A program made the translations under genes and the position numbers. Positions 47,637 to 57,100 of a stretch of 64,000 nt of DNA are shown here, piece after piece. The DNA comes from Desulfobulbus oligotrophicus (GTDB lineage: Bacteria; Desulfobacterota; Desulfobulbia; Desulfobulbales; Desulfobulbaceae), in the NCBI RefSeq assembly GCF_016446285.1, contig NZ_CP054140.1, positions 2,780,001 to 2,844,000 on the forward strand. The letters are read 5' to 3'. The notes beneath the pieces are model-generated. The model saw nothing but the letters and a program-made list of their open reading frames with translations. It was not told where the DNA came from and ran no database searches. How positions within the stretch are numbered: position 1 is the stretch's first letter; each line of letters opens with the position of its first letter.

Positions 47637-47803
47637 TATCAAAATTCCTGTAAAATAAATTGCTTCCTCTTTTTGAGGTGGGATGGGTGGCAGGTATTAT
47701 CTGCAGATCAAACAGCACCTCACTGCGATCAGGCCACCTAAAGACTCTTGACAGTTGTCTACAGGGCTGAAAATCAGTAAAATACTGAACAAGTTAGCTT
47801 AGC

Positions 47804-47832
47804 ATACTATTCTTCTTTTTCTTGATTGGCAA
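47804..47832 (-). promoter_or_regulatory. possible hisB promoter
   Basis: On the minus strand TTGCCA (plus 47827-47832), 17 bp, then TAGTAT (47804-47809). It would leave a leader of about 160 nt. Confidence 0.4.
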
Positions 47833-47910
47833 CTGTTCTCCTCTCTCTCATCATGGTTTTTTTCATGAAGGGATCATGCCGATAAATTTACCTGCTGATG
47901 CTTTTTTTTA

Positions 47911-47940
47911 TTGACACTTCTCAACAAAATCTATTAGAGT
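47911..47940 (+). promoter_or_regulatory. predicted promoter of the tRNA-Gly gene
   Basis: Perfect TTGACA (47911-47916), 18-bp spacer, then TAGAGT (47935-47940). Transcription should begin about 15 nt before the mature tRNA. Confidence 0.6.
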
Positions 47941-47962
47941 TGTACGTTATCGTGAACAATAA

Positions 47963-48037
<75 letters not shown>

Positions 48038-48048
48038 CAAAATTACCC

Positions 48049-48080
48049 AGGTTCGGACGCCTGTTCGAACCTTTTTTTTT
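48049..48080 (+). terminator. Rho-independent terminator between tRNA-Gly and rplM
   Basis: Seven-base-pair stem AGGTTCG / CGAACCT (48049-48055 and 48066-48072), 10-nt loop, then a run of T to 48080. It ends only 19 nt before the rplM start codon, so it could also act as an attenuator for the ribosomal protein genes. Confidence 0.7.
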
Positions 48081-48099
48081 CAAGCACGAGACACCCAGC

Positions 48100-48528
48100 A
48101 TGAAAACCTATTACACGCCGATAGATGAAATCGAACGCAAATGGTACGTGACAAATGCCGATGGTAAAGTTCTTGGCCGCATGGCAGCGGAAATTGCTCG
48201 ACTTTTGCGCGGCAAACATAAACCAACTTTCTGTAACTTTCAGGACAACGGTGATTTTGTCATCGTTATCAATGCAGAAAAAGTTCATCTCACGGGCAAC
48301 AAGTTAGACAACAAACTCTATCATCACCACACTGGATACCCAGGAGGGCTTAACACCCGCTCTGCCCGCGAAGTATTAGCCAAACAACCGGAGGAAGTGA
48401 TCCGGACGGCAGTGCGCGGTATGTTGCCCAAAAATAAACTTGGCCGTGCCCAGCTTAAAAAACTGAAAATATATGCTGGTTCAGATCATCCTCACCAGGC
48501 TCAACAACCGGAACAGTACGAGATTTGA
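48100..48528 (+). CDS. rplM: 50S ribosomal protein L13
   Basis: Early-assembling large-subunit protein of 142 residues. The N-terminal KWYVTNADGKVLGRMA and the internal YHHHTGYPGGL and AVRGMLPKNKLGR segments are L13 signatures. Start at 48100; only a weak GAG lies upstream. It is followed 17 nt later by rpsI, the usual L13-S9 pair. An in-frame upstream region reaching into the tRNA gene is not coding. Confidence 0.98.
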   Translation: MKTYYTPIDEIERKWYVTNADGKVLGRMAAEIARLLRGKHKPTFCNFQDNGDFVIVINAEKVHLTGNKLDNKLYHHHTGYPGGLNTRSAREVLAKQPEEVIRTAVRGMLPKNKLGRAQLKKLKIYAGSDHPHQAQQPEQYEI

Positions 48529-48545
48529 CAACGGAGTATTATACT

Positions 48546-48938
48546 ATGAATCCCGAACAGACATACGCCACCGGCAGACGAAAAACCGCAATTGCACGGG
48601 TCTGGATCACCCCGGGAAGCGGTAAGGTCGCTGTTAACAAAATGGCCATGGACGAATATTTCGGCAACATCTTCTTTGAGCCAAAGATCGCAAAGCCTTT
48701 TACAGTCACAGAGACCGTTGATAAATATGATGTGCTGGCCACAGTTACCGGCGGCGGTAAGACTGCCCAGGTTGACGCACTGGTGCATGGCATTGCCCGT
48801 GCTTTGCAGGGACTTAACCCGGAACTGCACTTACCGCTGAAAAGAGCGGGGCTCCTGACAAGGGATCAGCGTGCAAAAGAACGTAAGAAATACGGTCTGC
48901 GCGGAGCCCGTGCCCGCTTCCAGTTCTCCAAGAGATAA
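48546..48938 (+). CDS. rpsI: 30S ribosomal protein S9
   Basis: Small-subunit protein of 130 residues whose C-terminal tail reaches the P-site tRNA. It opens ATGRRKTAIARV and ends in the conserved KKYGLRGARARFQFSKR. It is paired with rplM and followed by a strong terminator at 48996. Confidence 0.98.
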   Translation: MNPEQTYATGRRKTAIARVWITPGSGKVAVNKMAMDEYFGNIFFEPKIAKPFTVTETVDKYDVLATVTGGGKTAQVDALVHGIARALQGLNPELHLPLKRAGLLTRDQRAKERKKYGLRGARARFQFSKR

Positions 48939-48995
48939 CTGGGCGGAGATACCAAGGATCGGTCACTGCATTTTCTTAAGCTTTTACACCTATCA

Positions 48996-49026
48996 GGGAA
49001 TAACGGGTACGTTATTCCCTTTTTTT
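48996..49026 (+). terminator. Rho-independent terminator after rpsI
   Basis: Nine-base-pair perfect stem GGGAATAAC / GTTATTCCC (48996-49004 and 49011-49019), 6-nt loop, then seven T residues. It lies 57 nt after the rpsI stop. Confidence 0.88.
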
Positions 49027-49069
49027 ATGAACCTGCCCTAACACTTATCGCTTACAAGGAAGAGATATC

Positions 49070-50110
49070 ATGGTGCGAGTTGGTATTGTTGGCGCCTCAG
49101 GGTATACCGGCGCCGAACTGGCCCGGCTGCTTGCAGGCCACGAAAAAGTCACAATCACTGCCGCCACCTCGCGACAATACGCAGGAAAGGCTCTGGCAGA
49201 GGTCTTTCCTAATCTGCGCAAACGAATTGATATTACCTGTGAAAATCTGACAACGGACGAGCTGGTTGAGCGCGCCGACTTCTTTTTCACAGCGGTACCA
49301 CATAAAACCGCCATGGATGTTGTTCCTCAGCTGTTGGCTGCCGGTAAAAAAGTGGTCGATCTGAGCGCTGATTTTCGAATTCATGATTCAACAACCTACG
49401 AAGAGTGGTACCAGAAACATACCTGCCCCGAGCTGCTTGACCAGGCAGTCTACGGTCTTCCGGAACTCTATCGTGAGCAAATACGGCAAACACGGCTGAC
49501 CGCGAACCCCGGTTGCTATCCGACCTCGGTAATTCTTGCCCTTGCACCTCTCCTGCGAGAAGAGATGATAGATCCGGCAACTCTTATTGTTGATTCAAAA
49601 TCCGGAACTTCAGGGGCCGGCAGAGCTGCCAGTGTGGGAACCCTGTTCTGTGAAGTGGCCGACGGTTTCAAGCCGTACAAGGTGGGCGGAACCCATCGAC
49701 ACATCCCGGAGATAGAACAGGAACTGTCCATTGCTGCCGGCCAACCGGTCACTATTTCTTTCACCCCTCACCTGCTTCCGCTGTCACGTGGTATTCTCAG
49801 CACCATCTACGCTGCACTCACCGACAAGGGTAGAGAGACTGACCTGCAAGCTCTGTACGAACGGGTTTACAGAGAAGAACCTTTCGTACGGCTACTGCCG
49901 TCCGGAACGCCACCGGCAACACAGCACGTTCGAGGCTCCAACTACTGTGATCTTTCACTGCAGAAAGACCGACGAACCAATCGCTTAATCGTCATGTCCG
50001 CCATTGACAACATCGTCAAAGGTGCCTCCGGCCAGGCCATACAAAATATGAACCTCATGAATGGATTTCCCGAAACAGAAGGCCTGCTCGGTGCCCCGTT
50101 TTTCCCCTGA
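49070..50110 (+). CDS. argC: N-acetyl-gamma-glutamyl-phosphate reductase (ArgC)
   Basis: NADPH-dependent third step of arginine synthesis. The N-terminal Rossmann motif [13 protein letters not shown], the active-site Cys in NPGCYPT and the C-terminal [15 protein letters not shown] are all family marks. The 346-residue length is usual. AAGGAAGAG lies just upstream of the ATG. The stop overlaps the truA start (TGATG), forming the argC-truA-maf operon. Confidence 0.97.
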   Translation: MVRVGIVGASGYTGAELARLLAGHEKVTITAATSRQYAGKALAEVFPNLRKRIDITCENLTTDELVERADFFFTAVPHKTAMDVVPQLLAAGKKVVDLSADFRIHDSTTYEEWYQKHTCPELLDQAVYGLPELYREQIRQTRLTANPGCYPTSVILALAPLLREEMIDPATLIVDSKSGTSGAGRAASVGTLFCEVADGFKPYKVGGTHRHIPEIEQELSIAAGQPVTISFTPHLLPLSRGILSTIYAALTDKGRETDLQALYERVYREEPFVRLLPSGTPPATQHVRGSNYCDLSLQKDRRTNRLIVMSAIDNIVKGASGQAIQNMNLMNGFPETEGLLGAPFFP

Positions 50111-50904
50111 TGCAACGGAATGTTCGTTTACTCATTGCCTACGATGGAAGTAATTACCATGGCTGGCAGCGGCAGCAACAGGGAGAAGCAACCATCCAGG
50201 CGACCCTGGAAGGTTCGCTGTCTCAAATCTGCAGCGCTCCCATAACGTTACACGGCGCAGGACGAACCGATGCCGGGGTTCACGCCCTCGGCATGATTGC
50301 CCATTTCCATACCGACTCCACCGCCCCTCTCGTTGCCTTTTATAAAGGACTCAACGCCCTGCTGCCGACTGACATCCGTGTCCTCAAGGCTGAAGAAGCC
50401 CGGTTGGATTTTCACAGCCGTTTCAGCGCCTGTGCTAAAACATACCGGTACGATTTCTTCACCGGCGCAGTGCAAATCCCTGCAACCCGTCTGTACCAGG
50501 CCCATTACCCTGGAAAATTCAATCCCCGGCTCCTGCAAACCGCCTTCGGCCATCTCCTTGGTACCCATGATTTTTCCAGCTTTGAACGTTCGGGTTCCCG
50601 AGACAAAGAAGTTGTTACCGGGCGCGGTGCAGTTCGGACTCTTTTTCACGTCAGTTGCACCCCAACGCTTGGAACAGCTGATCAATGGTCACTTCGTTTC
50701 ACCGGCGATGGTTTTCTCAGACAAATGGTCCGTATTCTTGCAGGGACTTTGATAAGTATAGGTCAAGAAAAAAGAAGGGCTGACGCAATACAGGCCATTA
50801 TAACAGCACAAACCCGAACTGCTGCCGGCCCGACCGCTCCGGCCTGTGGACTCTTTCTTGAACAGATTCATTATCCTCAACCCTGTCTTTGTTCCCGCTC
50901 CTGA
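50110..50904 (+). CDS. truA: tRNA pseudouridine(38-40) synthase TruA
   Basis: Makes pseudouridine at positions 38-40 of the tRNA anticodon arm. The catalytic Asp is in GAGRTDAGVHALG. The opening LLIAYDGSNYHGWQRQ and the C-terminal FLRQMVRILAGTLISIG are typical. 264 residues, usual length. It overlaps argC and precedes maf by 3 nt. Confidence 0.96.
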   Translation: MQRNVRLLIAYDGSNYHGWQRQQQGEATIQATLEGSLSQICSAPITLHGAGRTDAGVHALGMIAHFHTDSTAPLVAFYKGLNALLPTDIRVLKAEEARLDFHSRFSACAKTYRYDFFTGAVQIPATRLYQAHYPGKFNPRLLQTAFGHLLGTHDFSSFERSGSRDKEVVTGRGAVRTLFHVSCTPTLGTADQWSLRFTGDGFLRQMVRILAGTLISIGQEKRRADAIQAIITAQTRTAAGPTAPACGLFLEQIHYPQPCLCSRS

Positions 50905-50907
50905 TCG

Positions 50908-51516
50908 ATGTTTATTGCCGCCCATCCCCTTATTCTTGCCTCAGGCTCTCCACGAAGAAAGGATTTACTCCGCCAGGCAGGCCTTACATTTCAAATTTTA
51001 CCAGCCACAGTTGATGAGTTACCTCATCCTTCTGAACGACCGAAGGACTTTGCTGAACGGATGGCAACAGAAAAAACACTCCAGATTGCTGCCATACACC
51101 CAGAAGCTTGTGTTCTCGGGGCTGATACTGTGGTCACACTTGACCGGCGTATTTTAGGCAAACCCCGGGATAAGACCCATGCCCTGGCAATGTTAAAGAA
51201 CCTCCAGGGACAAACCCACACTGTTATCACCGGCTTTACCCTGATGATGAAAAATCATGCAATGTTCGAGGCAGGCACAGTGGCCACGGCTGTAACTTTT
51301 GGAACTTTTACCGAGCCCATACTCGAATCCTATGTGCAAACAGGGGAACCGATGGACAAAGCAGGGGCCTACGCTATCCAGGGTGCGGGTGGTTTTCTCA
51401 TCCATAAGATCTGCGGGTCATACAGTAATGTGGTGGGGTTACCCATGCTGCCCATTATCCAGATCCTTCTCAAATGGAACTGTATTCATCCCGATCAAAG
51501 CCCGTCACACCCCTGA
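50908..51516 (+). CDS. maf: Maf-family nucleotide pyrophosphatase
   Basis: House-cleaning enzyme that hydrolyses non-canonical or modified nucleoside triphosphates. The N-terminal LASGSPRRKDLLRQAG, the GADTVVTLD metal site and the DKAGAYAIQGAGG segment are diagnostic. The latter points to the YhdE-type (dTTP/UTP) subgroup. 202 residues, with a slightly long C terminus. Last recognisable gene before a 1.28-kb stretch without genes. Confidence 0.94.
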   Translation: MFIAAHPLILASGSPRRKDLLRQAGLTFQILPATVDELPHPSERPKDFAERMATEKTLQIAAIHPEACVLGADTVVTLDRRILGKPRDKTHALAMLKNLQGQTHTVITGFTLMMKNHAMFEAGTVATAVTFGTFTEPILESYVQTGEPMDKAGAYAIQGAGGFLIHKICGSYSNVVGLPMLPIIQILLKWNCIHPDQSPSHP

Positions 51517-52799
51517 TTCCAGCAGACCGGGATCAGACTTCGCTGGTATCGTCAAAACAGCTGAACAATTTCACCATCCAACCCGATCGACCTAACCTCT
51601 GTTCTTTCCCCTCCGCAACAGAGACAGACCAAACAGGTCGTCTGAGCACGGCATTTCTGCCACCTTCTCGAAAATGACGCATTACCCCTGGAAGCAGGCT
51701 GGACTTCCATCTCTTTCTTACTCTAAAAAAACAGCCTTACTCAGACAACACTTCACTTGTAACAACAGACTCTGGTGATGCATGGAGCATCTGAAGAGTC
51801 GCAGAATGACAACAGAATTCTGTGGTATTCAATTATCAAAACGCGTTACTCTGAAAAAATACCATGACCGTAGAATCTGATGCAGCAAAAAAAAATTGAA
51901 TGCAGTTAAACGTTGTGCTCAGGCCCCAAGTATCGTTTCCTGCCAAACTGCCGGGCATGAAAGAACGGTATACAGGATCGTTGTTCACCATATCCATAGA
52001 ACTTCTGCACATAAAAAAATTAGTCTATCCGGGATAACGTAAAAATATGATACACTGTTTTTGACAACATCTACGAGAGAAGTAAACGATGGTATGGTTA
52101 CAGAAGAGCCCGGATGATCGAATGTGTCATCAACCCGATTTCTGCGGCGGGGAGTCATTGAGACACAACCTGTCGATGCATGCTCATTGCCGTCTTCTAA
52201 AAAGTTGCAGAAAAACGGTCCCGAGAGTTTATTGGTGATGGATGATTCGTAAAAATATTACACAAACCAAGTACCCCGGGATCGGATCAACACTGAAGAA
52301 CCGGCTTTTAACCATCAAACATTGAGCATCCGGTTGCTGCATGCTTACCGGCCGGCACCAGGCATCGGCTCGCCTGTTGCAGAGACCAAACTGTACCTGC
52401 TTGTGATACTGACGGTCACCTTCCGGTCTTCATGGACAGGATATCATAGGCGAGGAACGGCAAAACCACCTGGCCCGACGCCATACACCAGATGCTTTAT
52501 TCTGTACAGTCAACCTGTATTCCGGAAGAGCTCTGATCCGACTTTTCAGGTGGATGTCAACTCAGGCCATTGTTTTCCTGCTGCTTTACTGCGGAAAAGT
52601 GTGTGAAAAACTATGATGGATACTGCAGCATTTATAGGTTAAATAAGTGCAGTTTTCTTTATTTTTAAGAAAAAACAGCATTGACAAATAATCATCAACA
52701 TTTTCCACATTTATTAAAAAATTTTTCCTCCGTCTTTTGGGCCTCTACCAATCAGCAAACCATTAAACGATTATACGCGATGTTATCGCCAGAGAAACT
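51517..52799. other. 1.28-kb stretch without a convincing gene
   Basis: No recognised protein or RNA gene. A 49-codon frame at 52089-52238 (ATG, weak purine-rich upstream, four Cys and several His) and a 94-codon frame at 52322-52606 lack family character. A 12-bp palindrome ACAGAATTCTGT lies at 51811-51822. A lone TTGACA (52681-52686) is followed by no -10 at the right distance. It may hold a regulatory RNA, a long 5' leader for the sugar transferase, or decayed coding sequence. Confidence 0.5.
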
Positions 52800-54182
52800 A
52801 TGCCTTATCTTCTGAACAAATATTATCCGGCTCGTAAGTTGATTTTTTTCTTAGGCGAAGGGTTTCTTATTTTTTCAAGTGTACTCGGTGTCCTTCTTCT
52901 CATTTCAGGATGGAAGCTGTTTTTCGCTGTCCCATCTGAATTTCTACCGAGAGCTCTTATTGTAACGATCGTCTTTCAACTGACTTTGTACTTTTTTGAT
53001 CTGTATGACTTCAGAAAAACCGGACCGACCGGCGAAACCTTTATGCGTATGATGCAGGCTTTCGGGGCTGGTTGTATAGTCTTAGCTTTTCTCTACTTTG
53101 TATTTCCATTCATTATTATCTCTACATCTACATTTTTTGGTTGTTATATTCTTATCTGCATAACTCTTTTATTGTGGAGATCACTCTATTATTTTATTCT
53201 TCAGAAAAAATTGTTAGCACAAGACATTATCATTATCGGCACCGGAGAAATGGCTGCCAGAATTGTCCTTGAAATTCTTGAGAACAAGGAGTCCGGCTTC
53301 ATCATTGCAGCAATTATCGGCAACAACCCTCCAGTTTTTGATCATCAGAATATTCCTGTCTTTCATACCTTCAGTGACCTGAACAGTAACCCGGTCCTTT
53401 CAGAAATCGATCATATTGTTGTCGCTCTTGATGACCGCCGGGGAGTCATGCCGACCACCGATCTCCTCGAAAAAAAATTACAGGGGAAACTCATTGAAGA
53501 TGGGATATCCTTTTACGAGACCATCACCGGTAAAATTCTCATCGAAAAAGTAAATCCTGCCTGGCTCATTTTCTCCGAAGGGTTTGACTACGGCCGCCTG
53601 GCCTATCTTTCCAAACGCATCTTAGATCTTTTTCTTGCATTCATCGGGCTTGTGTTGAGCCTGCCGATATCTATAGTGACAGCCATTCTCATCCGACTTG
53701 AATCACCAGGTCCTGTTCTCTACAGGCAGGAACGGGTAGGAGAACGTGGCAAATCATTTTACATCTTAAAGTTCCGGTCAATGCGCCAAGATGCTGAAAA
53801 AAATGGTGCTGTCTGGGCAGCAACAAACGATAGCCGTGTCACTCGCGTCGGTCGCTTCATCCGGAAAGTTCGCATTGATGAAATCCCACAGATGTGGAAT
53901 GTTGTTCTCGGCCAGATGAGCTTTGTCGGTCCCCGGCCTGAACGACCTGTCTTTGTCAATCAATTGGTCCAGAAACTGCCGTATTACTCATTACGTCACG
54001 CCACTAAGCCAGGCATCACCGGGTGGGCGCAGGTATGTTATCCTTATGGAGCATCTGAAGAAGACGCCCTGCGCAAGCTCGAATATGATCTGTATTATAT
54101 TAAACATCAGTCTTTTTTTATTGATCTTTTGATTGTCTTCCGCACCGTTAAAACGGTTCTTTTTCAAAAAGGCGCTCGATGA
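52800..54182 (+). CDS. polyprenyl-phosphate sugar-1-phosphate transferase (exopolysaccharide initiation)
   Basis: A 460-residue membrane enzyme of the WbaP/EpsE (polyisoprenyl-phosphate hexose-1-phosphate transferase) family, which loads the first sugar phosphate on undecaprenyl phosphate. Several N-terminal membrane helices (about 12-125), a Rossmann-like middle (DIIIIGTGEMAARIVLEIL, about 142-160) and the C-terminal catalytic domain from about 265: KRILDLFLAFIGLVLSLPI helix, RQERVGERGKSFYILKFRSM, and VGPRPERPVF. The layout is closest, as I remember it, to the TIGR03013 group linked to PEP-CTERM/exosortase polysaccharide loci, but no exosortase is seen here. It ends 13 nt before the giant repeat protein. 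Confidence 0.88.
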   Translation: MPYLLNKYYPARKLIFFLGEGFLIFSSVLGVLLLISGWKLFFAVPSEFLPRALIVTIVFQLTLYFFDLYDFRKTGPTGETFMRMMQAFGAGCIVLAFLYFVFPFIIISTSTFFGCYILICITLLLWRSLYYFILQKKLLAQDIIIIGTGEMAARIVLEILENKESGFIIAAIIGNNPPVFDHQNIPVFHTFSDLNSNPVLSEIDHIVVALDDRRGVMPTTDLLEKKLQGKLIEDGISFYETITGKILIEKVNPAWLIFSEGFDYGRLAYLSKRILDLFLAFIGLVLSLPISIVTAILIRLESPGPVLYRQERVGERGKSFYILKFRSMRQDAEKNGAVWAATNDSRVTRVGRFIRKVRIDEIPQMWNVVLGQMSFVGPRPERPVFVNQLVQKLPYYSLRHATKPGITGWAQVCYPYGASEEDALRKLEYDLYYIKHQSFFIDLLIVFRTVKTVLFQKGAR

Positions 54183-54195
54183 CCCCCACTCTACC

Positions 54196-57100
54196 ATGAC
54201 TTTCTCATCTCCTTCCTCTGCCACCGATCGCCACAGTCTGCTCCTGGACTTCTCTGTCCGTTTGTATACGGCCCTCAGAACAATGCGGCTTTATCCAAGC
54301 ACCAACCCGCAGGTCCAGCGGAGCAATGACTTTTTCTTTAAGACATTCAGTGCACTCCTGACGCATCAGACAACAGAAAGATCAGTCACCATTGCCTGTT
54401 CAGACGGCAGGCTGCTTATCTGCGGAGAACATCTCACAGACAAAGACCACGCTCGCCCGCAGATCCAGGGTCTGATCACCCTTTTTAACCGGTTGCAGAT
54501 TCATTCACTCACCTTCCATGAAGCGTTCACCACCAGAGAATGCAGCTTCTTTGTTGAACTTCTTTCTTCATTCTTAGCGGAAAAAGAGGCGAGCAGATCT
54601 ATAGCCTCATTGTTATCCGAAGCGGATATTACCTCTGTCACCGTTGATACCATGAAGTATGTTGTCCTCCGTGAAGGCGAACAGGTCGTTAACGAGGAAC
54701 TGATCGGATCCGGACTTGATATCAGCGACGAAGAGTTGACCAATTTTATCCTTGAGCATGGTGCTCAGGAAATGATCCCGGGTGTTTCGTCGACATTGGT
54801 TGATCAACTCATCGGTCAACTGTCGGCTACAGGGACTATTTCAGACGAACAGTCCGAAGATATCAACAAAACAGTCATCGATCTTTTACAACAACTGAGT
54901 CAGGAACCCGGAGCTGCTGCACATGACCAGAAAATAGCCGGTATCGCAAACCACCTGGCAGGCCTTGATCCTTCAGTGCTCGCACAACTTGTTGCTCATC
55001 TGCCAATCACAGCGGATACCGACAGTGTTTTAAGTACGATCTTCAACCGCATTCCACCTGAACATCTTCATTCCTTACTTTCAAATCTCACCCTGCAGCA
55101 CATCTTGTCACCCCAGGGAGATGTGCGGCAGCATCCCATGACTGCTGACAATGCACTCTCCTGGATTACACACCTGGAACAGACAGGTCCGCCTGATGTC
55201 AGCAAGGCCATTGCCCAGAACATCGATGCACGACAGCTGCTGCTTAACCCGGACACACCGATCAGCCAGCTGCCCGAACACCTGCTCCAACGCCTCAGAC
55301 AGCCGGAGTGGTCGGCACCGGTTATCACGGCCGCAGCCAGACAGGTCAGTGATCCGCAGGCCCACACAGAAGGCCAGACTGATTTTGCCGCCTTTAACCG
55401 CATGCTTGCCCACTACGAACAGCTGCTGAGCAAGGAGCAGCAGACCCGGGTTGCCCGGCAGGCTGGAGCTGAACTGGCCTCCATGGAAGGCATTGCACTG
55501 GGCAATATCCTGGCCCAGCGGTTCAAGGGACTCTTTGGCGAGCAGCTCTACTCCCAGGTCCTCAACCAGGTGTCAGACCAGCTGCTGGACGAGACCATTG
55601 AACACCTCACCCCCAAGCAGCTCAACCGCATGGTTGCCACCCTGATCAGCGACATCCCGCTGCAGATCGGTAAAGACAAGGATCCCGGCTTCAAGCCTGT
55701 TGATGATATCCTGTTCAAGCGGCTGGCACAGACCAGGCGGGGACCGGAGCTCAGCAAGGCCATTGCCCAGAACATCGATGCACGACAGCTGCTGCTTAAC
55801 CCGGACACCCCGATCAGCCAGCTGCCCGAACACCTGCTCCAACGCCTCAGACAGCCGGAGTGGTCGGCACCGGTTATCACGGCCGCAGCCAGACAGGTCA
55901 GTGATCCGCAGGCCCACACAGAAGGCCAGACTGATTTTGCCGCCTTTAACCGCATGCTTGCCCACTACGAACAGCTGCTGAGCAAGGAGCAGCAGACCCG
56001 GGTTGCCCGGCAGGCCGGAGCTGAACTGGCCTCCATGGAAGGCATTGCACTGGGCAATATCCTGGCCCAGCGGTTCAAGGGACTCTTTGGCGAGCAGCTC
56101 TACTCCCAGGTCCTCAACCAGGTGTCAGACCAGCTGCTGGACGAGACCATTGAACACCTCACCCCCAAGCAGCTCAACCGCATGGTTGCCACCCTGATCA
56201 GCGACATCCCGCTGCAGATCGGTAAAGACAAGGATCCCGGCTTCAAGCCTGTTGATGATATCCTGTTCAAGCGGCTGGCACAGACCAGGCGGGGACCGGA
56301 GCTCAGCAAGGCCATTGCCCAGAACATCGATGCACGACAGCTGCTGCTTAACCCGGACACCCCGATCAGCCAGCTGCCCGAACACCTGCTCCAACGCCTC
56401 AGACAGCCGGAGTGGTCGGCACCGGTTATCACGGCCGCAGCCAGACAGGTCAGTGATCCGCAGGCCCACACAGAAGGCCAGACTGATTTTGCCGCCTTTA
56501 ACCGCATGCTTGCCCACTACGAACAGCTGCTGAGCAAGGAGCAGCAGACCCGGGTTGCCCGGCAGGCCGGAGCTGAACTGGCCTCCATGGAAGGCATTGC
56601 ACTGGGCAATATCCTGGCCCAGCGGTTCAAGGGACTCTTTGGCGAGCAGCTCTACTCCCAGGTCCTCAACCAGGTGTCAGACCAGCTGCTGGACGAGACC
56701 ATTGAACACCTCACCCCAAAGCAGCTCAACCGCATGGTTGCCACCCTGATCAGCGACATCCCGCTGCAGATCGGTAAAGACAAGGATCCCGGCTTCAAGC
56801 CTGTTGATGATATCCTGTTCAAGCGGCTGGCACAGACCAGGCGGGGACCGGAGCTCAGCAAGGCCATTGCCCAGAACATCGATGCACGACAGCTGCTGCT
56901 TAACCCGGACACACCGATCAGCCAGCTGCCCGAACACCTGCTCCAACGCCTCAGACAGCCGGAGTGGTCGGCACCGGTTATCACGGCCGCAGCCAGACAG
57001 GTCAGTGATCCGCAGGCCCACACAGAAGGCCAGACTGATTTTGCCGCCTTTAACCGCATGCTTGCCCACTACGAACAGCTGCTGAGCAAGGAGCAGCAGA

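Larger units (their letters stand above)
47637..47962. other. divergent intergenic region between hisB and the tRNA-Gly gene
   Basis: About 325 nt that hold the predicted promoters listed separately for hisB (minus) and tRNA-Gly (plus). Nothing else was recognised. Confidence 0.5.

Noticed and set aside
52322-52606. 94-codon frame before the sugar transferase
   Set aside because: No ribosome-binding site, odd composition, and no motif.
51517-52799. GEMM-type c-di-GMP riboswitch before the sugar transferase
   Set aside because: The conserved core sequences of the class were not found by eye on the plus strand, although c-di-GMP control would make sense here.
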